Source of the DNA: Terriglobia bacterium
GTDB lineage: Bacteria; Acidobacteriota; Terriglobia; Bryobacterales; Bryobacteraceae
DNA length: 43,963 nt
Assembly: GCA_021324185.1 (NCBI GenBank)
Contig: JAJPJN010000117.1
Span: 1 to 43,963 of the forward strand
Reading direction: 5' to 3'
Shown: positions 18,501-26,509 of the stretch, piece after piece
Layout of the letters: the number at the start of each line of letters is the position of its first letter
Numbering within the stretch: position 1 is the first letter of the stretch
Notes under the pieces: model-generated
What the model was told of the DNA's origin: nothing
The model's input: the letters and a program-made list of their open reading frames with translations, nothing else
Database searches by the model: none
Translations under genes and position numbers: made by a program

Positions 18501-19430
18501 TTCTTCCAGGTCAACCCGGATGCCGCGAGCGGCGGCGCTTTTCTGCTGGCGAATGACGGAGCGTCCTACTACGATGCCGGCGAAGCCGAATTGCGGCATC
18601 GTATGAGTCACGGGTTGATTTTGCAGGGAAGCTACGTCTGGTCGCACTCGATCACCGACGGAGCATCGGCGAGTTCCGTCGATTCCGCCCAGCCCACAAC
18701 CCTTCGAAATCAGCGGCTGGACCGTCTGCCGTCCTCGTTCGATATCCGCCACGCCCTGAAGCTGAATGGCGTTTGGGATCTCCCGTTCGGCCCCGGCCGC
18801 GCCTATCTCAGCAGCGTGCAGAATACTTTCTTCCGAAAAGTTCTGGAAGGGTGGGCGCTGTCGGGCGTGATGCGGTTGCAATCGGGCACGCCGCTGTTTT
18901 TGAATCCCGCAGCCGGATCGACGGGATTCAGTACCTTTAATCAGTACAGCGATGGCGTCATCCTGCATAACATGACCGCCTCAGACCTGCAAAATATGGA
19001 AGGTATTTTCAAGAGCACCGGCTCAGACGGAAAAGGCATCGTCACCTATCTGCCCGCGAGCGTCATCACCAATACCGAGGCCGCGTTCAATGTAGCCGGT
19101 CTAACGCCGGCCAGCGTTGATCCGAAGTCGCAGTATATTTCGCCCGCGCCCGCAGGAACCGTCGGCTACAAGCTGTTTATTTACTTGCCCTGGCAGCGCC
19201 ACTTCGATTTTGGGCTCACGAAAACGACCAAGATCACGGAGAAAGTGAACCTGCAATTTACGGCGAATGCTTTGAACGCGTTCAATATCACAAACTTCCT
19301 GCCGAATAATGGCGGGCAAGGCTCCATCGGCAGCGCCTTCGGCCAGATTACAACCGCTTACCGCGACACCTCCGGAACGGTGGACCCGGGCGGCCGGATT
19401 ATTGAGTTCCGCTTCCGGTTGGAATTCTAA
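15579..19430 (+). CDS. TonB-dependent receptor, Oar-like, with carboxypeptidase-regulatory-like domain
   Basis: A 1283-residue outer-membrane protein. A short signal peptide (cleavage near AAFSQ) is followed by a carboxypeptidase-regulatory-like beta-sandwich (about 22-105, ISGTVTDPSGAAVPGAQVSV), a plug domain (about 110-235, with IDGMNTQDN and the GAAQIKFVTRSGSNQFHGGAFW strand) and a large barrel that ends in aromatic FRFRLEF. This architecture is expanded in Acidobacteriota. Such receptors take up large or scarce ligands with TonB energy, but the ligand cannot be inferred. The ATG is preceded by TTTGGGGT as ribosome site and by a credible promoter. The last 32 bases overlap the end of the convergent PQQ dehydrogenase gene. 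Confidence 0.9.
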   Translation: MLKLLTALVLCGAAAFSQTTTASISGTVTDPSGAAVPGAQVSVINTDTNEEVHTVTNDRGEWTIPSLLPAVYRVRVTKQGFKANEIAGVKLDASIPATVNSKLEIGQATEVVQVDAGAAVVQTDNATVASTVEARQVAQLPFATRNSVELMVTQPGVQTPTNPRSSSINGLPKGAINVTIDGMNTQDNLLKSSDGFFSYIYTPVDSIEEMTLETSAAGVDSTGQGAAQIKFVTRSGSNQFHGGAFWQNRNSFFNANYYFNNENGLPRDTINLNQGGAHLGGPIWKNEVFFFFNYELYRLPQTYAFTRQVLTPDALNGNYTYKGTDGVVRTVNVYQLAANADAKGLPAGVRPFPTTPDPIIQNTLNQIQSLVSTGNLKPRVVSNGDYDRLDYNYQPHSNDSRDFYTARFDYNVTSKHVLSLIYYYNKYVAIPDGLNSVVPIYAGTGTVLGNSLNAGQRSNRFEGTISLRSSLSATMTNEFRAGLDGGTVLFRDTVNDALFAPYRGYNFSFAGGYIGGISTTTTPQRRNSPTKDIGETFTWLRGPHQISLGGNFDQINLFQQTTGSSANSVIPTATFGMAAGDPAVTGTTDFFTPNMPNISSTDRANAESLYAILTGRVQSITQGKSLDTTGKNYGNFPATDRDRIREYGLFAQDTWRVRSDLTLQLGLRYEKQLPFENLTDTYTTVGLAGLYGISGVGHLFAPGVMTGVVPSYQNVSSVSNAYQIPAIWQPSVGIAWQLPSAPGILGIFTGHHVGSSVLRVGYSIADVREGSNVFTSIWGSNQGLNIDDSVDPVNYPQYFGAPGSVLFRDAVLPARPYPATPSYPIPACFTCSLNDFYPTLKAGYVQSWNIGYQRELTQNTVIEFRFTGNHGADLWRQYNLNEVNILENGFLSEFNNALNNLQIARQRSATSNNFGNQGFPGQVNVPILSTALGTTNDATTASQLLLGQAGSLATAIAINSTRLNRLVAAGYPRNFFQVNPDAASGGAFLLANDGASYYDAGEAELRHRMSHGLILQGSYVWSHSITDGASASSVDSAQPTTLRNQRLDRLPSSFDIRHALKLNGVWDLPFGPGRAYLSSVQNTFFRKVLEGWALSGVMRLQSGTPLFLNPAAGSTGFSTFNQYSDGVILHNMTASDLQNMEGIFKSTGSDGKGIVTYLPASVITNTEAAFNVAGLTPASVDPKSQYISPAPAGTVGYKLFIYLPWQRHFDFGLTKTTKITEKVNLQFTANALNAFNITNFLPNNGGQGSIGSAFGQITTAYRDTSGTVDPGGRIIEFRFRLEF

Positions 19431-21003
19431 AGCGCGCTTCGTTTCCAATTACGCTCTTCGGCAAGGCCCAGGCGAACAGCACTCCGCCGCTGCTGGTCAC
19501 GATGTATTGCCTGCCGTCGAGCTCATAGGTAATGGGCGAGCTCGCTATCTCGCCCCCTGTGCCTGCGTGCCAGAGCGTTTTGCCATTAGCGGTATCGAAG
19601 GCCATCAGATTGCCTTCGGCGTCGCCTGAAAAGGTCAGGCCTGAATCGGTGGTCAGCACGCCCGCTCCCGAGCCATGCGGGCCTAGCTCATGCGTCCAAC
19701 GCAGTTTGCCCGTTTCGTAATCGATCGCTTCCAGCACGCCCTTGCCCCACACGCCATAATCGGCCCCCGCCCAGCCAAACGTGCCGTCAGCGGGCTTGGT
19801 GAAGTAAATGCCGTAGCTTGGGTGCGCATCGACGATGAACAGCCCCGTCTTCGGGTCGAAGCTGGGCGAGCGATAGTTGGTGAGGCCGCCTTCGTCCGGC
19901 GCGATCAGTCGCCCGTCGCGCGCCGGCTCTTTCTTGGGATTCGGAATCGGGCTGCCGTTCGGGTCGACTCCGAGCGACCAGTTGACAGGGCCATATGGAA
20001 CTGTCAGCAGGCTTTTACCGTTCGTGCGATCCAGCACGAAGAAGTAGCCATTGCGCGAGGTTTGCATCAGCATCTTGTGCGGCGCGCCATGAAAATCGCC
20101 ATCCACCAGAACAGGCGTTTCTACCGCGTCCCAATCGTGCGTGTCATGGGGCGATGCGGAAAACGCCCACACTAGCTTCCCGTTATCGGGATTGAGCGCC
20201 ACAATGCTGCATGTGTACGGGTTCGGACCCGGGCGCGGGCCGCCTTGCAGAACCGGCGTCGGATTTCCCGTGCCCCAATACAGCAGGTTCAGCTCCGGGT
20301 CGTAAGTACCGGTCATCCACGTCATGCCTCCGGTGGTCATGTTGGGGGTCCCGGCGGGAGGCGTGCTGTTCCATTGCCATTGTGTTGCGCCCGTTTCCGG
20401 GTCGATCGCGCGTAAGTACCCGGTGAGATTGTCAAAATCGCCGGAGACCCCAATGATCACGTGATTGTTCACCACCAGCGGCGCCATCGTTGTCCAATAA
20501 CCCTTGTTGCTATCAGCCACCACGACATTCCAGCGCGCCGCCCCATTTTTTGCATTCAGCGAAACGAGGTGCGCATCGGGAGTAAGGAAATAGAGCCAGT
20601 CCTTATACATGCCCACTCCGCGATGTCCGATGTGCAGCCCCTTGTTAGGCGGATAAGTGTAGTGCCAGATCTGATGCCCGGTACGCGCATCTACGGCCCA
20701 TACGTTATCGGGAACGGTGAAATACAACACTCCGTTCACCAGCAGCGGCGAGCACTTCAGCAGCGCCGTCTGGTTTGTCTGGAAGGCCCAGGCCAGCGCC
20801 ACTTGATCCACGTTCTGCGGAGTGATTTGCGTCAGGCTGCTGTGCCGGCGTCCGGAATAGTCGCCGTGATATCCGGGCCAGCTATCCGGCGGCGGATGCA
20901 GCAACATGGATGAATCGAGTCCCTGCGCCGCGGCGGCTGCACAAAACAGCACGGCGCCAAATCCTATCGCCAGAGCATTCGTTTTCGTCATACGGCGCAT
21001 CAC
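19399..21003 (-). CDS. PQQ-dependent dehydrogenase (quinoprotein alcohol dehydrogenase-like)
   Basis: A secreted eight-bladed beta-propeller dehydrogenase of 534 residues with a signal peptide ending near CAAAAAQG. Propeller repeats with the tryptophan-docking pattern recur (VDARTGHQIWHY, LNAKNGAARWNV, LNPDNGKLVWAF, DYETGKLRWTH, DTANGKTLWHA). Active-site features seen: W243-G-T-G-N247 (the Asn normally binds Ca) and P285-H286-D287...D290-W291-D292 (catalytic Asp region). Differences from methanol dehydrogenase: no adjacent Cys-Cys pair, and the segment where the Ca-binding Glu is expected reads SGDFDNLTG (187-195). The start is a GTG overlapping the stop of the cytochrome gene (GTGA), followed at once by an ATG. 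It would pass electrons to the adjacent diheme cytochrome c; the substrate, presumably an alcohol or sugar, is unknown. Confidence 0.85.
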   Translation of the reverse strand: MMRRMTKTNALAIGFGAVLFCAAAAAQGLDSSMLLHPPPDSWPGYHGDYSGRRHSSLTQITPQNVDQVALAWAFQTNQTALLKCSPLLVNGVLYFTVPDNVWAVDARTGHQIWHYTYPPNKGLHIGHRGVGMYKDWLYFLTPDAHLVSLNAKNGAARWNVVVADSNKGYWTTMAPLVVNNHVIIGVSGDFDNLTGYLRAIDPETGATQWQWNSTPPAGTPNMTTGGMTWMTGTYDPELNLLYWGTGNPTPVLQGGPRPGPNPYTCSIVALNPDNGKLVWAFSASPHDTHDWDAVETPVLVDGDFHGAPHKMLMQTSRNGYFFVLDRTNGKSLLTVPYGPVNWSLGVDPNGSPIPNPKKEPARDGRLIAPDEGGLTNYRSPSFDPKTGLFIVDAHPSYGIYFTKPADGTFGWAGADYGVWGKGVLEAIDYETGKLRWTHELGPHGSGAGVLTTDSGLTFSGDAEGNLMAFDTANGKTLWHAGTGGEIASSPITYELDGRQYIVTSSGGVLFAWALPKSVIGNEARFRIPTGSGTQ

Positions 21004-21848
21004 TTCAGCGTTTGCAAATAGGCCATGAGATTGTGAATATCGTCATCTGTGTATTTCCCGAGCAGTTCGGCGTGCGCCTGCACGGGATCGTCGATTTTAT
21101 ATTTCACCGCGCCGGCCGGCCACGAATGATACCAGCCGTTCTCATCGACCATACCGATGGCAAATTCGTCGCGGTAATTCAGAGTTCCGGTAAGCGCCTG
21201 GCCGGAAGGCAAGGTCACTGTCACTTTGGCTTTCGCGCCGCTCGGATAAAGAAGCTGCTGTTCGAGCTTAAGGCCGATATACCGCCGCGCCACTCCCGCC
21301 AAATCGCCGCTGGCCGAATGGCATGCGGCACATCCACCCGCGCCGTTGAAGTATCGCTTCCCCGCCTCAGCGTCGCCGCTCTGCAGATCGGAGACATCCA
21401 CGCGCCGCCGCGCGCCCGGATGCAGCTCGCTTTGATGCTGCTGGTAATGGATGAAAGCGACCAAAGCCGCGATATCGGGATCGGAAAGATGGAAGGCCGG
21501 CATGCCCTTATCAGGCCGCCCTTGGCGGATAACCGGTCCGATCTTGTTCCCGTTCACATCGGCGGCCACCAGCGCCGACCCGGTCAGGTCGGGTCCGGTC
21601 TCGCCGCCGCCTGCATCTTTGCCGTGACAGAATGCACAATCCTGCCCAAACAGGTTGCGCCCGGCCCTTTGGAGCGCTTGCGTCTCCGACAGCGGGATGG
21701 TTGCAGGGGTTTGGGCGTGCAGTAACGCCGCACTAACCAGTAGCGCGGCCGCAGCCGTGCAAAAGCTCAAAAGTTCACCTCTCAAACTAGAGATACTATC
21801 GCCTCCCCTGAATCTTCTGTTGCGCTGGAAGTGGTTGTGAGTTACCAT
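21000..21848 (-). CDS. Secreted diheme cytochrome c, partner of the PQQ dehydrogenase
   Basis: Up to 282 residues, with two c-type heme sites numbered from 21848: C71-A-F-C-H75 and C173-A-A-C-H177. The first cytochrome domain has a Met ligand candidate in KGMPAF (M116). After the second heme the chain contains a beta-rich insertion (VTVTLPSGQALTGTLNYRDEF and on) before the C-terminal helix, a pattern also found in cytochromes of PQQ dehydrogenase systems. The signal peptide core is LLVSAALLHAQ. The ATG at 21848 would give a long polar leader; a TTG at 21770 has a much better ribosome site (GAGAGGTG, 5 bases away) and leaves 256 residues, so I consider it the more likely start. It should accept electrons from the dehydrogenase encoded downstream, with which it overlaps by 4 nt. 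Confidence 0.87.
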   Translation of the reverse strand: MVTHNHFQRNRRFRGGDSISSLRGELLSFCTAAAALLVSAALLHAQTPATIPLSETQALQRAGRNLFGQDCAFCHGKDAGGGETGPDLTGSALVAADVNGNKIGPVIRQGRPDKGMPAFHLSDPDIAALVAFIHYQQHQSELHPGARRRVDVSDLQSGDAEAGKRYFNGAGGCAACHSASGDLAGVARRYIGLKLEQQLLYPSGAKAKVTVTLPSGQALTGTLNYRDEFAIGMVDENGWYHSWPAGAVKYKIDDPVQAHAELLGKYTDDDIHNLMAYLQTLK

Positions 21849-21915
21849 CAGCCTCAGGGTTAACAGCTTCGTAACAATTGTCTCGGGCGAAGTATTCCGT
21901 CTGAATAGGGGTCCT

Positions 21916-24900
21916 ATGAAAAGGTTTATCTGCGCACTGGTATGCGCGTTTTTGATTGCTTCTGCGGGAGCTTTTGGGCAAGAGATCTACGCCACGCTGA
22001 TCGGCACGGTCACCGATCCGACGGGAGCAGTTGTTCCCAATGCTACCGTAAACATCCACAATAACGAGACCAATACCGATGTCCGCGCTGTTCAAACCGA
22101 CAACAGCGGCAATTTCACGGTGACGAATCTGCCGGCAGGCGTGTACACCGTGACGGTGAAGGCTCCCGGCTTTAAGACGTACACCTCCTCAAACGTCGTG
22201 CTGAACGTCGCACAGAAACGAACTCTCGACGTCAGTCTGCAGACAGGCCAGATTACAGAGACCGTCAACGTGACCGAAACCGCCGTGCCGGTGCAAACAA
22301 CCAGCGCGGCACAGATGGGGACCATCAGTGGCACCCAGGTGCGCGAACTACAGTTGAACAACCGCAACTTCGAGCAGCTCGTTACGCTGCAACCAGGCGT
22401 GGTTAGCGGTTTGCCCGATGTGGTCGGGTTTGGCTTGGCGAATACGACAACTCTTTCGGTAAACGGCGCGCGTCCGAGCGCAAACAACTGGACCGTAGAT
22501 GGCGCCGATGTGAACGACAGCGGATCCAACGCCACGCTATTGAATATTCCAAGCATCGACGCGATGCAGGAATTTACGTTGGGCCGTAGCACTTATGATG
22601 CCCAATACGGGCGCAGCGGCGGCGGCCAGATTCTCACTGCCACAAAGTCGGGAACCAGCCAATTCCATGGCGACGTGTACGAATTCGTTCGCAACGATAA
22701 ATTCAACGCCAATTCGTTTTTCAGCAACCTGGCCGGATTGCCCAAGCCGCCTCTGCGGTACAACAATTTCGGCTTCACCATTGGCGGGCCTTTGTTTGTT
22801 CCTAAGCTGTACAAGAGGAGTGAATCGAAAACGTTCTTCTTCTGGTCAGAGGAATGGCGCAAGACGCATGTGCCCAGCACGGTGACGGCGTTGGTGCCCA
22901 CGCAGGCGCAACTGGGCGGCACATTCACCGGCACGGTGGACCCCGGTTTTGCTCCGGCGAGTTGCGTGCAATATAACGCCGCCACGAACACGTCGCAGAT
23001 TCTGCCTTCCTGCTTCAGCAAGCGCGCCGTGCAGTACATCAATGCCGTTTACTCGAAGTTTCCTGGCAATGCCGCAGGCGGCACGCAATTTATTAACAAC
23101 CAGGTGGCCGTCCAGAACTACCGGCAGGATCTGGTTCGCCTCGATCAGAACATAACGGATAAAGTTCACCTGTTCGGGCGCTTTATGCAGGACATCGTTC
23201 CGACCACCGAGCCCGGTGGCCTCTTTGCCAGCAGCCCCTTCCCTGGCGTCTTCTCCACCGCGACCAATGCGCCCGGCAAAAACGTCGTCGCCAACATGAG
23301 CTGGGCCATCTCGCCGACCGTTGTCAACGAAGCCGCGTTCAATTACTCCTGGGGAGCCATTAATAGCAATCTGACCGGCATCAATAACAATCCGACGCTG
23401 TTTGCAGCACTCGGGCAAGGATTGCCGTTTGTCGATCCCTACGGCCGGATTCCGACCGTCAGTATTACGGGATTTAGCGGCGTCGCCTCGCCATCGGCTC
23501 CGTATTTTGAGCGCAACATCGATAAGAATGTCTACGACAATTTCTCGAAAGTTGCGGGCAATCACACCATCCGCGCAGGGATCACGGTTCAATGGATGAC
23601 CAAAACCGAGAACGGGCCTGTAGGACCGGGCGGATTCTCGTTCACGAACACTTGTTTATCTCCCGTCCATGCGGGTAGTTGTACGACCGCTCCGTTTGCG
23701 AATTTCCTGCTCGGCAATGCTACCTCGTTCTCCATGGCAAACACGGATACCATTCCGCACTTAAACTACTTCAACCTGGAAGCGTACCTGCAAGACGACT
23801 GGAAAGTAACCCCGCGCCTCACCCTCAATCTGGGCGTGCGGTACAGCTTTTTCCCAACGCCATCGGATTCGAACAACACGCTGGTGAATTTTGATCCGGC
23901 ATTGTTCAACCCTGCAGCCGTTCCTGTAATGAACCCCGCTGGCAGCCAGGCGCCCGGTAATTTCGTTGCCGGACAAGCGCTGACGCCGGCTAATTACGTG
24001 AATGGCCTGATTTACCCCACTGGGGCGGCGTGCTCGAATATCCAAAAAATTACTCCGAATGCAACCTGCTCGCCCTTCGGCGCACTGGTGAATCCGAATT
24101 CGAATTTGAATATCGGCCCGCGTGTTGGATTTGCCTGGGACGTCTTCGGCAACGGCAAAACGGCCCTTCGTGGTGGTTACGGCATCTATTACGACCGCAC
24201 ACTAAACGGAATCTGGGAGCAGAATGCGTTTAACGATCCGCCCCGTGTACAGACCGTGACCATCAACAACACCAGCTTCGACAACCCGCTGGCCGGTACT
24301 ACCGCAACCAGGCTCGGGCCCACCAGCCTGACCGTCACCGGGACGCCCACATTCAAAGTTCCGTCCTATCAGGATTTCAACTTCTCATTGGAACAGCAGA
24401 TCCTGCCGAATACGGTCATTCAACTCGCCTACGTGGGTACGCTTGGGCGCCACCTGCTCGGTGATGTCGATCTAAATCAGGTCTCCCTGCCGGTGCGTCA
24501 AGCCAACCCCACCGTTGCAGTAAATGCCTTGCGTCCATATCTGGGGTATCAGGCGGTCACTTCGCGCGCTCCTGTCTATTCGAGCAACTACAACTCCTTC
24601 CAGTTCTCGTTGAACCGGCGCGTTGCGAACGGATTTAACATCGGCATCGCCTATACCTGGTCCAAGAACCTGGCGAACAATCCGACCGATCGCGGCACTG
24701 CCGACACCTATAGTTACAACTACGCGTTGGATTACGGACCGCCCGGAATCAACCAGCCATACATCCTGGTTGTGAACTACGTCTACGATCTGCCGTTCTT
24801 CAAGGACCAGAAGGGCGTTATCGGACACATTCTGGGCGGTTGGGAATGGTCAGGTATCACTACGCTCGATTCCGGAGTCTCCACCTACATCCGCCAGAAT

Positions 24901-25323
24901 TTCGATCCCTTTAACTCGCTTCACTACTCCGGGCCTGGGACGTATCCCGGCGGTATCGGCATCGATTACGACACCGCTCCGCCGCGCTCAGACGTCATCT
25001 ACGGCGTGCCGCTGGCCGGCAATAACAGCCGGTTCGAGTGGTTCAACCAGGCCGCATTTACAGATGCCATCGGCCACTTTGGAAACCAGGGCCGCGGATT
25101 GCTGCTCACGCCCGGAATTGAGAATTGGGATATGGCCGCCATCCGCAACTTCAAGATTAAGGAGCACGCGAGTCTTCAAATTCGCGGCGAATTCTTCAAC
25201 GCCTTTAATCACACCAACTTCACCGGGCTGGGAACCAACGTGGATACGCCGTCGACCTTTGGCAGGCTGACGGGCAGTCACAACCCGCGCCAGATCCAGC
25301 TAGGCGCTAAGTTGTATTTTTAG
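21916..25323 (+). CDS. TonB-dependent receptor, Oar-like, with carboxypeptidase-regulatory-like domain
   Basis: A second, distinct receptor of 1135 residues. Signal peptide (MKRFICALVCAFLIASAGAFGQ), regulatory-like beta-sandwich (about 25-108, IGTVTDPTGAVVPNATVNI), plug (about 115-250, with VNGARPSANNWTVDGADVNDSG and GRSGGGQILTATKSGTSQFHG), then a barrel with a C-terminal aromatic strand QLGAKLYF. It diverges from the cytochrome c / PQQ dehydrogenase pair: 67 bases separate 21848 from 21916, so the two transcription units share an upstream region. A GGGGT lies 5-9 bases before the ATG. A TPR gene follows almost without a gap. The ligand is unknown. Confidence 0.9.
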   Translation: MKRFICALVCAFLIASAGAFGQEIYATLIGTVTDPTGAVVPNATVNIHNNETNTDVRAVQTDNSGNFTVTNLPAGVYTVTVKAPGFKTYTSSNVVLNVAQKRTLDVSLQTGQITETVNVTETAVPVQTTSAAQMGTISGTQVRELQLNNRNFEQLVTLQPGVVSGLPDVVGFGLANTTTLSVNGARPSANNWTVDGADVNDSGSNATLLNIPSIDAMQEFTLGRSTYDAQYGRSGGGQILTATKSGTSQFHGDVYEFVRNDKFNANSFFSNLAGLPKPPLRYNNFGFTIGGPLFVPKLYKRSESKTFFFWSEEWRKTHVPSTVTALVPTQAQLGGTFTGTVDPGFAPASCVQYNAATNTSQILPSCFSKRAVQYINAVYSKFPGNAAGGTQFINNQVAVQNYRQDLVRLDQNITDKVHLFGRFMQDIVPTTEPGGLFASSPFPGVFSTATNAPGKNVVANMSWAISPTVVNEAAFNYSWGAINSNLTGINNNPTLFAALGQGLPFVDPYGRIPTVSITGFSGVASPSAPYFERNIDKNVYDNFSKVAGNHTIRAGITVQWMTKTENGPVGPGGFSFTNTCLSPVHAGSCTTAPFANFLLGNATSFSMANTDTIPHLNYFNLEAYLQDDWKVTPRLTLNLGVRYSFFPTPSDSNNTLVNFDPALFNPAAVPVMNPAGSQAPGNFVAGQALTPANYVNGLIYPTGAACSNIQKITPNATCSPFGALVNPNSNLNIGPRVGFAWDVFGNGKTALRGGYGIYYDRTLNGIWEQNAFNDPPRVQTVTINNTSFDNPLAGTTATRLGPTSLTVTGTPTFKVPSYQDFNFSLEQQILPNTVIQLAYVGTLGRHLLGDVDLNQVSLPVRQANPTVAVNALRPYLGYQAVTSRAPVYSSNYNSFQFSLNRRVANGFNIGIAYTWSKNLANNPTDRGTADTYSYNYALDYGPPGINQPYILVVNYVYDLPFFKDQKGVIGHILGGWEWSGITTLDSGVSTYIRQNFDPFNSLHYSGPGTYPGGIGIDYDTAPPRSDVIYGVPLAGNNSRFEWFNQAAFTDAIGHFGNQGRGLLLTPGIENWDMAAIRNFKIKEHASLQIRGEFFNAFNHTNFTGLGTNVDTPSTFGRLTGSHNPRQIQLGAKLYF

Positions 25324-25326
25324 TAT

Positions 25327-26475
25327 TTGAAGCAGCAGTACCGAACTCGAGGCACGCCATTCATCCTGGCGTGCCTCTTTTGTTTTTGCGCCTGCCTCAA
25401 CGGCCAAACGGATGTACAAAAGCTTTTGGTCGAAGGCTCGCAAGCCCTGCAGGCCGGCAACAACGCCGCTGCCGAGAGTGCCTTCCGCCAGGCGCTTCCG
25501 CTGCAGCCCGATTCCATCGAGATCTTGAACGATCTCGCCATTGCACTCGCGCGCGAAGGCAAACAGGACGAAGCCATCAAGTACTATAAGCGGGCGCTTG
25601 AAATACGGCCAGGCGATCCTGCTACCAGCCGGAATCTTGCCATCGCCTATTTTCGTTCCCAGAGATATGCTGACGCGTGGCCGTTGCTTTCCGATCTCAG
25701 CGCTAAAACGCCCGATTTTCAGGTGCTCGATCTCGCCGGTCTGACGCTGTTTGCACTCGATCGCTATCCGGAATCGGCGCAGTATCTGGAGCGCGCCAAC
25801 AAGCTGAATCCATCGGATCTGACCACGCTCGATATTCTTGGCAAAGCGTACCTGCGTGCTCACAACTACGAAGCCGTTACGAGTGTCTTTGCGCGTATCA
25901 TGGCCATCGACCCGAATTCGCCCGCCGCTCACGTCATGATGGGAGCGGCTTACGATCAGATGTCGCGTGATGACGATGCAAAGGCCGAATACGGAGCGGC
26001 TCAGAAGAGCGATACGCGTTTCCCCGGCGTGCATTCAGGCTTAGGCCAGATCTACTGGAAGGAAGGCAAATTCGACGAAGCCGAAAAGGAGTTTAATACC
26101 GAGCTCGCACGCTATCCGGACGATCCGGTTTCCAACTGCCTGCTGGGCGAAATCCTCCTCAAGCAAAGTGAGCCCGCCAAAGCCATCCCGCATTTTCAAG
26201 CGGCGCTGGCCGCAAATCCCGCCTACAAAGAGGCGTTTTTTGGTTTGGGAAAAGCCGAATTAACAGCGGGTGATCCGCGAGCCGCCATTGAGCCCCTTCG
26301 CAAGGCTATTGCGCTCGATGCCGGTTACATTCAGGCGCACTACCTGCTTGGCGCCGCCTTGCGCAAAACCGGGCAGATCGCCGAAGCCAGCCGCGAACAG
26401 AAGATTGCCGAAGAGATCCAGGCGCGCCAGCGCGACGGGTACAGAAAGAAGCTGGGCTCCCCGCCGCCGGATTGA
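25327..26475 (+). CDS. Secreted TPR-repeat protein
   Basis: 382 residues, nearly all tetratricopeptide repeats. A hydrophobic, Cys-rich N-terminus (FILACLFCFCACLNGQ) indicates export, possibly as a lipoprotein, but no clean lipobox is visible. About nine TPR units follow from residue 30 (examples: EGKQDEAIKYYKRALEIRPGD, EGKFDEAEKEFNTELARYPDD, SEPAKAIPHFQAALAANPAY), so it is a protein-interaction scaffold in the periplasm or at the membrane. The start is a TTG only one codon after the TAG of the receptor gene and in the same frame, with no ribosome site, which points to reinitiation after the receptor. Function is not known beyond the likely link to that receptor. Confidence 0.8.
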   Translation: MKQQYRTRGTPFILACLFCFCACLNGQTDVQKLLVEGSQALQAGNNAAAESAFRQALPLQPDSIEILNDLAIALAREGKQDEAIKYYKRALEIRPGDPATSRNLAIAYFRSQRYADAWPLLSDLSAKTPDFQVLDLAGLTLFALDRYPESAQYLERANKLNPSDLTTLDILGKAYLRAHNYEAVTSVFARIMAIDPNSPAAHVMMGAAYDQMSRDDDAKAEYGAAQKSDTRFPGVHSGLGQIYWKEGKFDEAEKEFNTELARYPDDPVSNCLLGEILLKQSEPAKAIPHFQAALAANPAYKEAFFGLGKAELTAGDPRAAIEPLRKAIALDAGYIQAHYLLGAALRKTGQIAEASREQKIAEEIQARQRDGYRKKLGSPPPD

Positions 26476-26509
26476 GATCGAGCTCTCAACCCCGTTGAAG
26501 GCCTGCTCC

